A DNA stretch of 64,000 nucleotides from Paraburkholderia aspalathi (lineage in GTDB: Bacteria; Pseudomonadota; Gammaproteobacteria; Burkholderiales; Burkholderiaceae). Below, piece by piece: positions 16,156 to 24,911 of this stretch. The stretch lies in assembly GCF_900116445.1 (NCBI RefSeq), contig NZ_FPBH01000004.1:434001-498000 (forward strand), given 5' to 3'. A program made the position numbers and the translations under genes. Positions within the stretch are counted from its first letter, which is position 1; every line of letters starts with the position of its first letter. Below the pieces are notes generated by a model. The model was given only the letters and a program-made list of their open reading frames with translations. It made no database searches and was not told the origin of the DNA.

Positions 16156-17403
16156 ATGGCTGATTTCAAAGACGCCGCATTCGGCGCAGGACATGACCAC
16201 ATCTTTCTGGGTGTTGGTCACGAAAAGAACGAGCGCAAGACGTGGGCCGTGATCGCATTGTGCAGCGCTATGATGCTTGTTGAGATCGTCGGCGGCAGTA
16301 TGTTCGGTTCGCTGGCGCTTGTCGCCGACGGTCTGCATATGTCAACGCATGCCGGCGCAATGCTCATTGCGGCCCTTGCGTACAGCTATGCGCGCAAACA
16401 CGCTACCGACTCCCGCTTCGTGTTCGGTACAGGTAAGCTCGGCGATCTTGCGGGCTTTACGAGTGCCATCGTGCTCGCGATGATTGCGCTTCTGATTGGC
16501 TACGAAGCGGCATCGCGTTTCCTGTCGCCGGTACCCATCCATTTCGGTGAGGCAATTCCCATCGCGGCGGTCGGCCTGTTTGTCAACCTGGCGAGCATGT
16601 GGCTATTGAGCGGCGGCGATCACGATCATGGTCATGATGACCACGCTCATGAGGAGGAAGTCCAGAAGATTTTGGCCCCATCCGGCGTGTTTGCCGTTTC
16701 CATCTTCGAGGACGGCGTGCCACCCGTTTTCCGCATTACGCCAGCGACGCAGACTTCACGACTGGACGCTACAGCGGTGTCCGTTACCACGGTGCGGCCC
16801 GATGGGACACAACAAGTGTTCGCGCTGGCGGACCGTGGAGGCTATCTGGAATCGAAGGAAGACATTCCGGAGCCACACTCCTTCAAAGCCATCGTTCGGA
16901 TGCCGGACGGCGAGTTCGGAGTCGAATTCGAAGAACATGAACACCACGACGACGCGGATGAAGCAGCGACTCGCGACCATAACATCGGGGCCGCCTACAT
17001 CCATGTGATGGCGGATGCGGCGGTCTCTGTGCTGGCCATCATCGGCCTCGTATTTGCACGCGCATTTGGCTGGGTCTGGATGGACCCGCTCGCCGGCATC
17101 ATCGGCGCGCTGGTGATTGCAAACTGGTCGTACGGCTTGATGCTGGACACCGGTGCAATCCTGCTCGACATGAACTGCGACCGGCGGATGGCAGAGAATG
17201 TTCGTCACGCGATCGAGGACCTCGGCGACAGGGTGGTTGACCTGCATGTATGGCGGGTGGGCCCCGATCACATGAGCGCGGTGGTGTCAGTGGCAACAGA
17301 TGAAACCCAGCGAGACTCTCGCTTCTATCATGCGGTGCTTGGGCGCTTCATGGGTTTGTCTCATGTCACCGTCGAGGTCCAACCGTTACAGACGGCCGCC
17401 TGA
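16156..17403 (+). CDS. dmeF: Cation diffusion facilitator, DmeF-type divalent metal exporter
   Basis: The 415-residue inner-membrane protein has six predicted segments with CDF signatures: VADGLHMSTHA in the second and HVMADAAVSVLA in the fifth segment, which hold the transport-site His/Asp residues. Two His-rich stretches are present: DHDHGHDDHAHEE (about 156-168) in the large cytoplasmic loop and EEHEHHDDADE (about 257-267). The extra loop of about 100 residues between segments four and five is characteristic of DmeF, which exports cobalt and other divalent metals. The family's usual partner repressor is only a remnant just upstream. Confidence 0.92.
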   Translation: MADFKDAAFGAGHDHIFLGVGHEKNERKTWAVIALCSAMMLVEIVGGSMFGSLALVADGLHMSTHAGAMLIAALAYSYARKHATDSRFVFGTGKLGDLAGFTSAIVLAMIALLIGYEAASRFLSPVPIHFGEAIPIAAVGLFVNLASMWLLSGGDHDHGHDDHAHEEEVQKILAPSGVFAVSIFEDGVPPVFRITPATQTSRLDATAVSVTTVRPDGTQQVFALADRGGYLESKEDIPEPHSFKAIVRMPDGEFGVEFEEHEHHDDADEAATRDHNIGAAYIHVMADAAVSVLAIIGLVFARAFGWVWMDPLAGIIGALVIANWSYGLMLDTGAILLDMNCDRRMAENVRHAIEDLGDRVVDLHVWRVGPDHMSAVVSVATDETQRDSRFYHAVLGRFMGLSHVTVEVQPLQTAA

Positions 17404-17891
17404 CACAGGTGTTGATCAAGACCGTCAAAGGAAGCCACGCGGCCGCTTGCGGTGATGAATTGACGTCCGGATGTTCGAACTAAGGCGGTAGCGAACGCCC
17501 CTTTGGCCGGAAAGCGACCGAACTCGAGAAACTCCTCCTCGGCAGATCACATTCAACCCCCGTCCCCGCCATCGCGCGCGGGACGATCTTCGTCCCGCGG
17601 CCACCCCAGGCGTCGCTTGCCATTCGGCTTTGGTATGTATTGCCGCTGTCGAACGGACAACGCTCGGCACGCTCCATTGTGTATCCGTCAGAGCCCCGCT
17701 CACGATCTCCCCAAATGCGCTCTTGCTCGGGCGCCAAGTCACGGCGCCGGGCGCCGCCGTCACGCAGCGTTGCGTTTGCACGACAAGCGGCAATCTATTC
17801 CAAGGCAACCGCAGACGAGTACATCAGTGAGCACATTGACATAGAGAATGAACAGAAAAACCCCAGTAATTCAAAGACTAACGTCAGTGAT

Positions 17892-17913
17892 CCGAGTCCT
17901 CTCCTGGGCACCA
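17892..17913 (+). other. tRNA 3'-end-like sequence, possible attachment-site scar
   Basis: The text has exact tRNA 3' geometry: a 7-base T-loop TCCGAGT, 5-base T-stem strand CCTCT, 7-base acceptor strand CCTGGGC, discriminator A and CCA. One T-loop position departs from TTCGANT. The 5' four fifths of a tRNA is absent, and bases before the loop do not complete the T-stem. A strong terminator follows 38 bases later, as after real tRNA genes. Such 3' fragments are left by islands and phages that integrate into tRNA genes. The match is short, so coincidence is possible. Confidence 0.45.
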
Positions 17914-17950
17914 TAAGGCTGTATAGCGTAGTACAGAGAAGTCCAGAAGA

Positions 17951-17981
17951 CCCGTAAATCATTGAATTTGCGGGGTTTTTT
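17951..17981 (+). terminator. Rho-independent terminator
   Basis: Stem CCCGTAAAT / ATTTGCGGG (nine pairs, one T-G) with a 6-base loop, followed by a run of six T. It fits a terminator for the rightward strand; the nearest complete upstream gene is dmeF, but it may belong to the tRNA-like remnant 38 bases before it. Confidence 0.75.
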
Positions 17982-18130
17982 GTTTATTGCCGTCCAAGCA
18001 GGAACACGGCAAGCCACGTCCAGACGAGTGCTTTTTTGAGTACATTGCCGGGCAGCATTAATGCGGCAAGTGCAGCGACGCACGCCGGGATAGCTGCGAA
18101 TCTCAATACGGCCGCGGTTGCGCCGAAAGG

Positions 18131-18196
18131 GCGTATGCGATTGGCCGCGACGCACGCGTGCCCGGGATTGCGGTACTTCGCGGCGAGCGCGCCTTT
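18131..18196 (-). pseudogene. Aldehyde dehydrogenase fragment (catalytic Cys segment)
   Basis: On the minus strand 22 residues including KYRNPGHACVAANR match the catalytic-cysteine segment of succinate-semialdehyde dehydrogenases and agree closely with KYRNAGQACVAANR in the intact gene at 24912-26381. Neither upstream nor downstream text continues the match, so only this scrap remains. It lies in a larger meaningless frame (17984-18415). Confidence 0.7.
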
Positions 18197-18766
18197 ATGG
18201 CTGCGTCTGGCGCCGACGCAGGACGTGTCGAAACGACGGATTAGCATAGGGGCGCGGTTAATGCTCAACCGAAAGGCTTGGGTGTATGTCCGGTAGTCGC
18301 ACACGCACGTCATCAAAAGGCACCGTAAAAGCCCGCGCCAGCAGTACAAACCGGCACAGGAAGTAAAGCGTTTCGAGTCTCGCGACATCGTAGCTATCGA
18401 CGACGGCCTGGGCATTCCGCGGGTGGCATGGTGTTCCGTGCTTTGTCAAACGCAATCTCAACTTGATACAGCTTCGGGCGTCTTCGTTTTAGGCCGCTGT
18501 CCACTGCAGGATACGGCCTGACTACCTGATTTTCGATCATCGTTAGTAAGTGGCGCGTAAGTCATCGCAATCGATGATGTTATGCCCAATTTAAGGGACG
18601 AGTCTTTTCTCTGCCGTCTTTGCTGACGTGCCTTCACCTGCCTTTGAAAGCATGCGCACTCTGGAGAATTTACCGATATGGCTGCCACCCCACAGGTCTC
18701 CCGGTTTGCCAGGTTTCGTCCGCCGTCACTAGCCACTTCCCGTTAAACGAAGTTCAGGAGATTCGC

Positions 18767-19480
18767 TTGCAATTTAAGGTCACCCCATATGTAGGGCCAC
18801 GATACTGGGTCGCCATCTCGATCGCGAGCATGTGCGGAACGAACGTGGGAGACATCATCCCCGACGTCCTGAGGATGAATGCAGATGCAGGCTTGATTAT
18901 GCTAACGATTATGTTCACGGTGGTTGTGTTAGCCGAACGGGCGACCAGGAACGGGGGTGAAGCATTCTATTGGGTAGCGCTCCTCATCGTGAGGGCGGCC
19001 GCGACCAACATCGCCGATTACTTTATAGGCCACGAGCAATTCAGTTACATCGAAGTTTCGGCTACCTTAGCGTTGATCCTGATCGGCCTGATCGCGTTGC
19101 ATCGCGGGTCGACACGTAAGCCGAAATGTAGCGCATTGCCCCCTGCGGGCAGTCTCTATTGGTTCACGATGCTGATTGCGGGGTCGCTAGGCACAGTGGT
19201 GGCAGACGGCATTGCTCATTCCTTCGGATCAGCTCGGATCGGCGTCCCCCTTTCGGCGGCAATGGCCACGACCGCCCTGCTCCTGATCCTGAGCGTCAGG
19301 GCGCGTGCGACGTGGGTCGGCGCAACGAGTTACTGGACAGCGATTGTTGCTGTTCGATGGTGGGGAACCAATGCCGGCGACATATTGGCTTTCCTTCTAT
19401 CGCTTCTCTTCAGCGCTGCGATTACCGGACTGGCGCTTACGATCCTTCTGCTCATAAGGCGCCCACGGCGACTCGCCTAA
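18767..19480 (+). CDS. COG4705-type membrane protein with four internal repeats
   Basis: A TTG at 18767 preceded by AGGAG is the best start and gives 237 residues. The protein is almost entirely membrane and contains four copies of a motif: a W-x(n)-V/I helix followed by GTNVGD (about residue 22), AATNIAD (about 78), GTVVAD (about 142) and GTNAGD (about 200), with RRP-rich ends after the last helix. This quasi-fourfold arrangement is that of the COG4705 family, whose function is unknown. It stands alone between degenerate DNA and a two-component operon. A longer in-frame opening to 18620 has no membrane-protein character. Confidence 0.75.
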   Translation: MQFKVTPYVGPRYWVAISIASMCGTNVGDIIPDVLRMNADAGLIMLTIMFTVVVLAERATRNGGEAFYWVALLIVRAAATNIADYFIGHEQFSYIEVSATLALILIGLIALHRGSTRKPKCSALPPAGSLYWFTMLIAGSLGTVVADGIAHSFGSARIGVPLSAAMATTALLLILSVRARATWVGATSYWTAIVAVRWWGTNAGDILAFLLSLLFSAAITGLALTILLLIRRPRRLA

Positions 19481-20008
19481 ACGGACAAAGCGCGACGGCT
19501 CGGAGCATAGCGGACCGAATGTGCCGCAAGTCCATCTGTCCGTCGCTGCGTTCACGTGCACAGGTGCCGGAGTTGTAGCTTGGGTCGCGTCGCCGATGTT
19601 GCGGTTCCAGCATTTCTTCGGGTCCGCGCCGCGTCGTCCCGGTTGCTCGCGATCACGGTGACCGTCGTCGGCGTGTTGTTGCGCGCGAATTCGCGAGGTC
19701 GCCTTCGAGTGCACCGTCGAAAACCACATGCGATGCGTGTCAGCCGATCTGTGTGGCCGGTTGCCGGAACTTGTCAAGGTGCCCGGCTGCGAGCCGGCGA
19801 CGTCTCTACCGGCACGCACGTGCCGCACCACGCTTTACGCCCGAGCCGAAAGTTGATGGATGCGATGGAGTCTTCAGATGCCAGCCAGGCAAATTCCGCT
19901 GTTACCGCACGGGCCGGATTTTCTGAGGCCTGTCGATTGGACCGGCAGGATTCAAGGCGGACGACTGGGCAATTGGCCCGCGCTCGTCGCATCTGTCGCA
20001 CCGACAGT
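19481..20008. other. Non-coding stretch
   Basis: No gene recognised on either strand. Several overlapping GC-rich frames exist but their translations are Arg/Ala-rich with no known text. It separates the membrane protein from the convergent histidine kinase gene. Confidence 0.5.
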
Positions 20009-21367
20009 TCAGCAGAACCGGACTACAAAACAGGTGCCGACGCGCAGGCTACTGACACTTAGCCGCCAGTCGTGCGCCAGAGCGATCTCCTTGCAGATGG
20101 CCAGACCCAGCCCGACGCCATCGTGCCGCGAATCGGGCGCGCGCCAGAAACGCTTGAAAAGAAACGGCAAATATTCCTCCTTGATCCCGGGCCCCTCGTC
20201 GCGAATCTGGATCGAAACGTCGTCGACGAGGACCGACACGGTGCTGTACGCTGGAGTTGCGTTAATCGCATTCTCAAGAATGTTCTTGATCAGGATGAAA
20301 AGGGCGCCGCGGTCCGCCCAGATCGATGGTCCGTTACCCGCCGAATCGAGTTCAAGCTTGATCTGTCGTGCGTCGGCCTTACGAGAAAGATAGGCCACCA
20401 CGTCCTGCGCGACGTCAAGGCTGTTGACCTCGCCGAACGTGAAATTCTGCGCTTCGCTCACTTCCGCCAGATGCAGGAGTTGCCGCGCCTGACGCGCCAT
20501 CATGTCGATCTCGCGTAGCAGGAGGTCCTTGTCTTCAATGTCCGGTTGCAGCTCTATCTGCCCGCGAATCAGCGTGAGCGGCGTTTGAAGTTCATGGGCG
20601 GCAGATGCGAGAAACTGTTGTTGAACGGCAAAACCATTCTCCAATCTGCCTAGCGCGTCATTGAATGCACGGATAAGCGGCGTGATCTCACTCGGTATTC
20701 CTGTCAGAGAAAGCCGTGTCTTGAGGTTGCGCGGCGAGATCGACGCTGCAGCCTTTGATGCTTCCCGCAGCGGGCGGAGCACGCAATAAACCGTAAATGT
20801 CAGCGTGAGGCCGAAGGTAACCATCGCCACGAGAATCGTCACCGGGACAATGATCTGGATTGGCGTGATTTTCTGGCTGATGATGGCATTGAGAAGACGG
20901 GTGCTCATTGCGGTCTGAACGTAGAGCACAGCGTTGCCGCGGGGGACGCGCAGCGTCATGATGTCGTACGGTTTCCCGTCGATGTGAACGCGTTGAACGC
21001 CGCCGGCGATCGTCTCCAGATCAGCCACGCTCCAGGGCGCGCCGCGCTCAGCAGAATCCGATGAAAGCAGCACGTTCCCCTGAGCATCCAGTACGCGGTA
21101 CTTGAGCTCAGCCGGCACGACCTCGAAAAGCCACGCAGTCTTATCCGGAAGCCCTATCGATACCGGTCGACCAGACGCGTCAAACTTCAGGCCGTCCGCA
21201 ATCTTGACGGCGTTTTCGATCTGCTCGTGCCTCCCGAGCATCTGTTCGGGGAAGTGATTGAACGCGTAGGCGACGACGGCGGCCAGCACCGCAAGGCTGA
21301 CAGCGAGCGCGGCAACGCTCGTCACCCAGACACGGACGGACAAACTTCGGAGCCATCGATTGAGCAT
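20009..21367 (-). CDS. Sensor histidine kinase
   Basis: With the ATG at 21367 the protein has 452 residues. Order: first membrane segment (about 10-35), a periplasmic sensing region of about 130 residues, second membrane segment (about 165-190), HAMP linker, HisKA with phospho-acceptor His in AAHELQTPL, and HATPase_c with N-box ILENAINAT and G-box DEGPGIKEEY and GVGLGLAI. It lies 13 bases after an atypical response regulator gene, third of the regulators in a mipA-RR-RR-HK operon on the minus strand. It should phosphorylate the first regulator (22199-22924). The signal is unknown. Confidence 0.92.
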   Translation of the reverse strand: MLNRWLRSLSVRVWVTSVAALAVSLAVLAAVVAYAFNHFPEQMLGRHEQIENAVKIADGLKFDASGRPVSIGLPDKTAWLFEVVPAELKYRVLDAQGNVLLSSDSAERGAPWSVADLETIAGGVQRVHIDGKPYDIMTLRVPRGNAVLYVQTAMSTRLLNAIISQKITPIQIIVPVTILVAMVTFGLTLTFTVYCVLRPLREASKAAASISPRNLKTRLSLTGIPSEITPLIRAFNDALGRLENGFAVQQQFLASAAHELQTPLTLIRGQIELQPDIEDKDLLLREIDMMARQARQLLHLAEVSEAQNFTFGEVNSLDVAQDVVAYLSRKADARQIKLELDSAGNGPSIWADRGALFILIKNILENAINATPAYSTVSVLVDDVSIQIRDEGPGIKEEYLPFLFKRFWRAPDSRHDGVGLGLAICKEIALAHDWRLSVSSLRVGTCFVVRFC

Positions 21368-21380
21368 GGTAGAGAGTGGT

Positions 21381-22202
21381 TCAGGCTTGCCGGGATCTGC
21401 TGGCCGGCTGATGGGTGGCAGGCGGATCGTCGGTCCGGGTATAAGCCGGGCGCTGTAGCGTGCGGCAAGGCGGCGAGATAAGCGTGCCCGTCGTGGCATC
21501 GTCCGTGGCCCAAGGGTGGAAAACATAGCCTTTTGCGCGCACCGTCTGGATCAGCTTCGGGTACGACGAGTCCGTTTCGATCCGTCGACGCAGACGGTGT
21601 ATCCAGAGACCCACGACGGGAAGCTGGTCCCGGGCACTGGAGTGAATGCAGTGTGCAATGAATTCTCTCGACAGCACCCGGTCCGGCGCGGTCGTAAAAA
21701 GGTGAAGCACGGCGTATTCTGTTTGCTGCAGCGGAACCGGACGGCCTTCAAACGAGAGCGTGCGCAAAGCGAAGTTCAACTCAAAGCCGCCGAACCGGAA
21801 CGGCTGGCGGTGGACTGGGCTGTGCAGCGGTTCATACATGACACGCCTGAGTACGCAACGGATTCTGACCAGCACTTCCTTCACATTGAACGGTCGCGAC
21901 AGGACATCGTCGGCGCCGCATTCCAGCGCCACAACCCGTTCGATGACGTCGTCCTGTTCGGCGAGCAGGATGACCGGCATGTCTTCGCGATGTTCGCGCA
22001 GCATGCGCAATGTGGCGAGGCCACCACCGAACGACGGACCGCTTTTCATTACGATCAACGCGGGGCGTTCTACCTCAAGGCGCTCCAGCACGCGCGCGGG
22101 CTCGTACAGGACGGCCACGTCGAAACCGTTCGACTGCAAGCATTTGCGCAACGCGTCGCGGCAGTCGGGGTCGTCGTCGACGACGAGAATCCGGGGTTTC
22201 AT
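21381..22202 (-). CDS. OmpR-type response regulator with degenerate receiver
   Basis: From ATG 22202 the protein has 273 residues: receiver (about 1-120), a winged-helix DNA-binding domain (about 130-230, ending RAKGYVF) and a 40-residue extra tail. The acidic pocket Asp9-Asp10-Asp11 is kept. The phosphoacceptor position reads Met52 in LIVMKSGP, the Thr/Ser position is Ala81, and the invariant Lys is Arg103 in SRPF. So it probably cannot be phosphorylated in the usual way. Its ATG overlaps the stop of the canonical regulator upstream (ATGA). It may bind DNA constitutively or pair with its neighbour. Confidence 0.88.
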   Translation of the reverse strand: MKPRILVVDDDPDCRDALRKCLQSNGFDVAVLYEPARVLERLEVERPALIVMKSGPSFGGGLATLRMLREHREDMPVILLAEQDDVIERVVALECGADDVLSRPFNVKEVLVRIRCVLRRVMYEPLHSPVHRQPFRFGGFELNFALRTLSFEGRPVPLQQTEYAVLHLFTTAPDRVLSREFIAHCIHSSARDQLPVVGLWIHRLRRRIETDSSYPKLIQTVRAKGYVFHPWATDDATTGTLISPPCRTLQRPAYTRTDDPPATHQPASRSRQA

Positions 22203-22924
22203 AAGTCGCTGCCTCCAGACGCCGGATGGCGAGGAACGTTGGCGGGTGCCGAGGTATGGTGCAACGAAAATCCCGCGCCGCGCACGTTGACGATGCGCGT
22301 CGCTGCACCGATCGCGGCCAGCTTCTTGCGCAGGCGGTGTACGGTCACCTCCAGTGCATTCGGGGTGACGGCTTCGCCGAGTCCCCAGGCCGCGTGTTCG
22401 AGCGCGGAATGGCGAACGGTGCCGCCTTCGGACTTTACGAGAAGCAGAATGATCTGCAGTTCGGCGGGAGCGAGCGGCAGCGTTTGCTCGCCGCAGCGGA
22501 TCGCGCGTTCCTGTGGATCGATCCCGATGTCGGCGAACGACGCGCATAACGCCGTCAGCACGACAGGCCGGCGCATGAGCGTGCGCACTCGCGCGACGAG
22601 TTCGCTCATCGCAAACGGTTTGGTCACGTAGTCGTCGGCGCCGCTTTCCAGTCCATCCACGCGGTCGTGCAGCGCGTCTCGAGCGGTCAGCATCAGACAG
22701 GGCGTCATCTGGCCGGCTGCCCGCAGATTTCGCAGAAAGGTCAGGCCGTCGCCGTCGGGCAACCCACGGTCGATGACCAGCACCGCATACTCGGCCCGCG
22801 TGATACCGTACCGGGCCTCGGATATTGTGGCGAACAGATCAGTCTCGATTCCGGCGGACGACAAGGCCTGGCGAACCATCCCGGCGAGGCGTGCATGGTC
22901 TTCGATCAGTGCAACTCGCGACAT
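22199..22924 (-). CDS. OmpR/PhoB-family response regulator
   Basis: The ATG at 22924 gives 241 residues: a receiver with the acidic pair in LIEDH, phospho-Asp in VIDRGLPDGDG, Thr in MLTAR and Lys in TKPF, then a winged-helix DNA-binding domain ending NVRGAGFSL. All canonical residues are present, unlike the regulator encoded next to it. It starts 10 bases after the MipA/OmpV gene and overlaps the next regulator by four bases, so all four genes are probably one transcript. It is the likely partner of the kinase at 20009-21367. Confidence 0.92.
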   Translation of the reverse strand: MSRVALIEDHARLAGMVRQALSSAGIETDLFATISEARYGITRAEYAVLVIDRGLPDGDGLTFLRNLRAAGQMTPCLMLTARDALHDRVDGLESGADDYVTKPFAMSELVARVRTLMRRPVVLTALCASFADIGIDPQERAIRCGEQTLPLAPAELQIILLLVKSEGGTVRHSALEHAAWGLGEAVTPNALEVTVHRLRKKLAAIGAATRIVNVRGAGFSLHHTSAPANVPRHPASGGSDL

Positions 22925-22934
22925 GGTATCGTGC

Positions 22935-23753
22935 TCAGTTGAATTGATAGAGGTACCCGATCTTGACCTCAGGGATATAGCGCTTTCCGACCAGCGGGCT
23001 GTCGGTAATGCCGCCGCCGGCATGCGATACACCGACGTCGAGTATCATGCCTTGATGCTGGGTGAAGTGATAATCGACTCGCATGCCGATGGACATGTTG
23101 TAGGTGGACTTTCCGCTGTAGGCGGGCCGGCCGGCGCGCACTTCGGACTGTCGCACGCCGTAATAGTAGTCGACATATTTGCTGCTCAACCATTCCACAC
23201 CTGCGTGCGGCTCAATTGAGAATCTGCCGTAGTCAATTGCTTTGCCGAAGTCGATCGTGGCCCTCTGGCCTTTGTTGCCGCCTTCCAGAAAGTCGCCGGA
23301 CAGTGTGCCAAACGCGGTATGCCACTCCAGCGCGGGACCATACCAGAAAGCCCAGTTGCGGTCCTGCATGCCGTTCAGGATCGGCGCATCCGAGCCTTTA
23401 TAGCCGTCGCCGATCGCGAAACGTCCACGCAGCGCGACACTGACGCCTGCCCAGTTGCCGAGCTTGAGATCGACCGACGTGCCGAAAGCGTGCACCCATT
23501 TGTTGTCGAAAAGAATCAGCGGAATCGGCGTGTACTTCGTGCCGTAGCCCTTATAAGCCGCCGCTTCGATTCCGGCGGCGGCACCCAGGCCCCAATGTGT
23601 GACGTTCGTCGCGCTGCTCAGAACGGTCAGTCCCGAGTCGTCCGGGTTGGGCGGGCCCGCGCCGTCGTCATCGGCCCGGACGGAGCCCGAATACAGGGCG
23701 ACCGATGCGACGGCCAGAAGCAAATGATGTCTACGGCGAAATCTTTTGTTCAC
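22935..23753 (-). CDS. MipA/OmpV-family outer-membrane protein
   Basis: The 272-residue protein has a signal peptide (MNKRFRRRHHLLLAVASVAL, cleavage near VRA) and alternating beta-strand text ending in an aromatic terminal strand (VKIGYLYQFN), as in the MipA/OmpV family of outer-membrane barrels or scaffolds. It is the first gene of the two-component operon, 10 bases before the first regulator. In several bacteria this family is controlled by the adjacent two-component system and responds to envelope or antimicrobial stress; here that is inference. Confidence 0.88.
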   Translation of the reverse strand: MNKRFRRRHHLLLAVASVALYSGSVRADDDGAGPPNPDDSGLTVLSSATNVTHWGLGAAAGIEAAAYKGYGTKYTPIPLILFDNKWVHAFGTSVDLKLGNWAGVSVALRGRFAIGDGYKGSDAPILNGMQDRNWAFWYGPALEWHTAFGTLSGDFLEGGNKGQRATIDFGKAIDYGRFSIEPHAGVEWLSSKYVDYYYGVRQSEVRAGRPAYSGKSTYNMSIGMRVDYHFTQHQGMILDVGVSHAGGGITDSPLVGKRYIPEVKIGYLYQFN

Positions 23754-24076
23754 TGTTGGTCCTAAAGTCGTGGGATGAGACAGAATTGACTTTAGGACTG
23801 GCAGACTTACCGCTCACTTACTCTGCATGAGTGCTTCACTTATCGGCGTGATTGCCCAACGTCACGGACTGCACCGGTTGAACCGACAGACTATCGGTTC
23901 TGCTTGCCAGTCAGTGCCACGGTCGTCATGACGATCGCGCGAGCTCGCTTTGCGCCCTCGTCTAAGAGCGCCCTCGATACGTGCAGTAAACGGACCGTCA
24001 TCCGTTTTCTTTGGAGGAGCTAGCAAATGAACGTCCGAGTGTCTCTTTCATACGCGTTCAGTGCCATGACTCCCGG
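23754..24076. other. Intergenic region upstream of mipA-like operon
   Basis: About 320 bases containing the promoter side of the MipA/OmpV gene. An ATG at 24027 with a good GGAGGAG upstream opens a 49-codon frame running into the 3' end of tetR on the opposite strand; its product is not recognisable and it is not called. Confidence 0.4.
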
Positions 24077-24769
24077 TCAACGGGAACTTGCCACCGTGTT
24101 TCTGGCAGATCGTTTCGACTTCATTTTCTCGCGCAGTTTCGCCACATCCGGCACCGCGACACCCAGCAAGGTGTAGACGTAACTGATGTGGTCGTGCGCG
24201 AATTGGTCATCGAGCGGGCCATTACCGAGCAATAGTCGCATGTACACCGGTGCGTACAGCAGTTCGCCCAGCGTCTCAATGTTCGGCGGGACCGGAATGC
24301 TGGCCGAACTGCGCCATTCTTCGAGCATCTCGCGGATAAGCGCCCGGCGCCCATAGTGAAAGCGCTCGCGGAATTCGCGCAGCACGGCTGGATCGGCCTG
24401 ACCCTCCGCGATGATCTGCGCCACGATTGATCCCGACCACCCCGCGTATTCGTGGATCAGCGAAATAAGATGCACGGCAATTGCGTCGCCGGGCGGCAGG
24501 TTGTGCGGCATCGGCGTCTTCACGACATGATGTTCGATAAACGCATCGATCACGACCAGCGCCTTCGAATTCCACCAGCGGTAGATCGTCGCCTTGCCAA
24601 CGCCCGCCTCCTTCGCAATCGCCTCGATTGAGATCGACTGCACCGTGCGGCTTTCGAGCAGGCGGACCGTCGCCGCCAGAATCTGTGTGCGCGTTTCCTC
24701 GCTGCGCGGCCGGCCGACGCCTCGTGCGGCGGAAGGACCGTGAACGGAAAGCTGTGCGTTGGTTTTCAT
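24077..24769 (-). CDS. TetR-family transcriptional regulator
   Basis: The 230-residue protein has a TetR N-terminal helix-turn-helix (about residues 25-70: ILAATVRLLESRTVQSISIEA continuing to GVGKATIYRWW, given in pieces) and an all-helical ligand domain of the TetR_C type. It is preceded by a dyad at 24872-24890 that resembles four other dyads in the promoters of the catabolic genes from 30 to 40 kb, so it is the probable autoregulated repressor of this regulon. The ligand is presumably a pathway substrate or intermediate. Confidence 0.9.
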   Translation of the reverse strand: MKTNAQLSVHGPSAARGVGRPRSEETRTQILAATVRLLESRTVQSISIEAIAKEAGVGKATIYRWWNSKALVVIDAFIEHHVVKTPMPHNLPPGDAIAVHLISLIHEYAGWSGSIVAQIIAEGQADPAVLREFRERFHYGRRALIREMLEEWRSSASIPVPPNIETLGELLYAPVYMRLLLGNGPLDDQFAHDHISYVYTLLGVAVPDVAKLREKMKSKRSARNTVASSR

Positions 24770-24871
24770 TGGCGTAACCGGAAGTCGGCGCGCAACTGCG
24801 CTTCAGTGGCCTGCCCGGCAATACGCGGACGAGCGGCCTGCCGCGAGCGCAAAACTCGCGGCAATGAGTTA

Positions 24872-24890
24872 TAAGACACATCGTATCTTA
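24872..24890. promoter_or_regulatory. TetR operator candidate, tetR promoter
   Basis: Arms TAAGACAC and GTATCTTA (one mismatch) around ATC, upstream of tetR. Similar to the ATACGAT-type dyads at 30763, 30862, 37064 and 40333. Confidence 0.55.
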
Positions 24891-24911
24891 ATTGATTCGC
24901 AACCGGACACT

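Larger units (their letters stand above)
17404..18766. other. Degenerate stretch without an intact gene
   Basis: About 1.36 kb between dmeF and the four-repeat membrane protein. Both strands have only short or low-complexity frames with no recognisable full-length gene. Within it are a tRNA-3'-end-like sequence (17892-17913), a terminator (17951-17981) and an aldehyde dehydrogenase fragment (18131-18196), which together suggest decayed and rearranged DNA. Confidence 0.6.

Noticed and set aside
17425..17844. Several overlapping frames after dmeF on both strands
   Set aside because: Translations are Arg/Ser/Pro-rich, overlap one another and resemble no protein.
17984..18106. Possible 40-residue membrane peptide ending VWTWLAVFLLGRQ
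   Set aside because: Only a TTG start without a ribosome site, inside decayed DNA and next to a terminator.
24027..24176. 49-codon frame with a strong GGAGGAG ribosome site
   Set aside because: No recognisable product, and half of it is antisense to the end of tetR; kept only as a remark.
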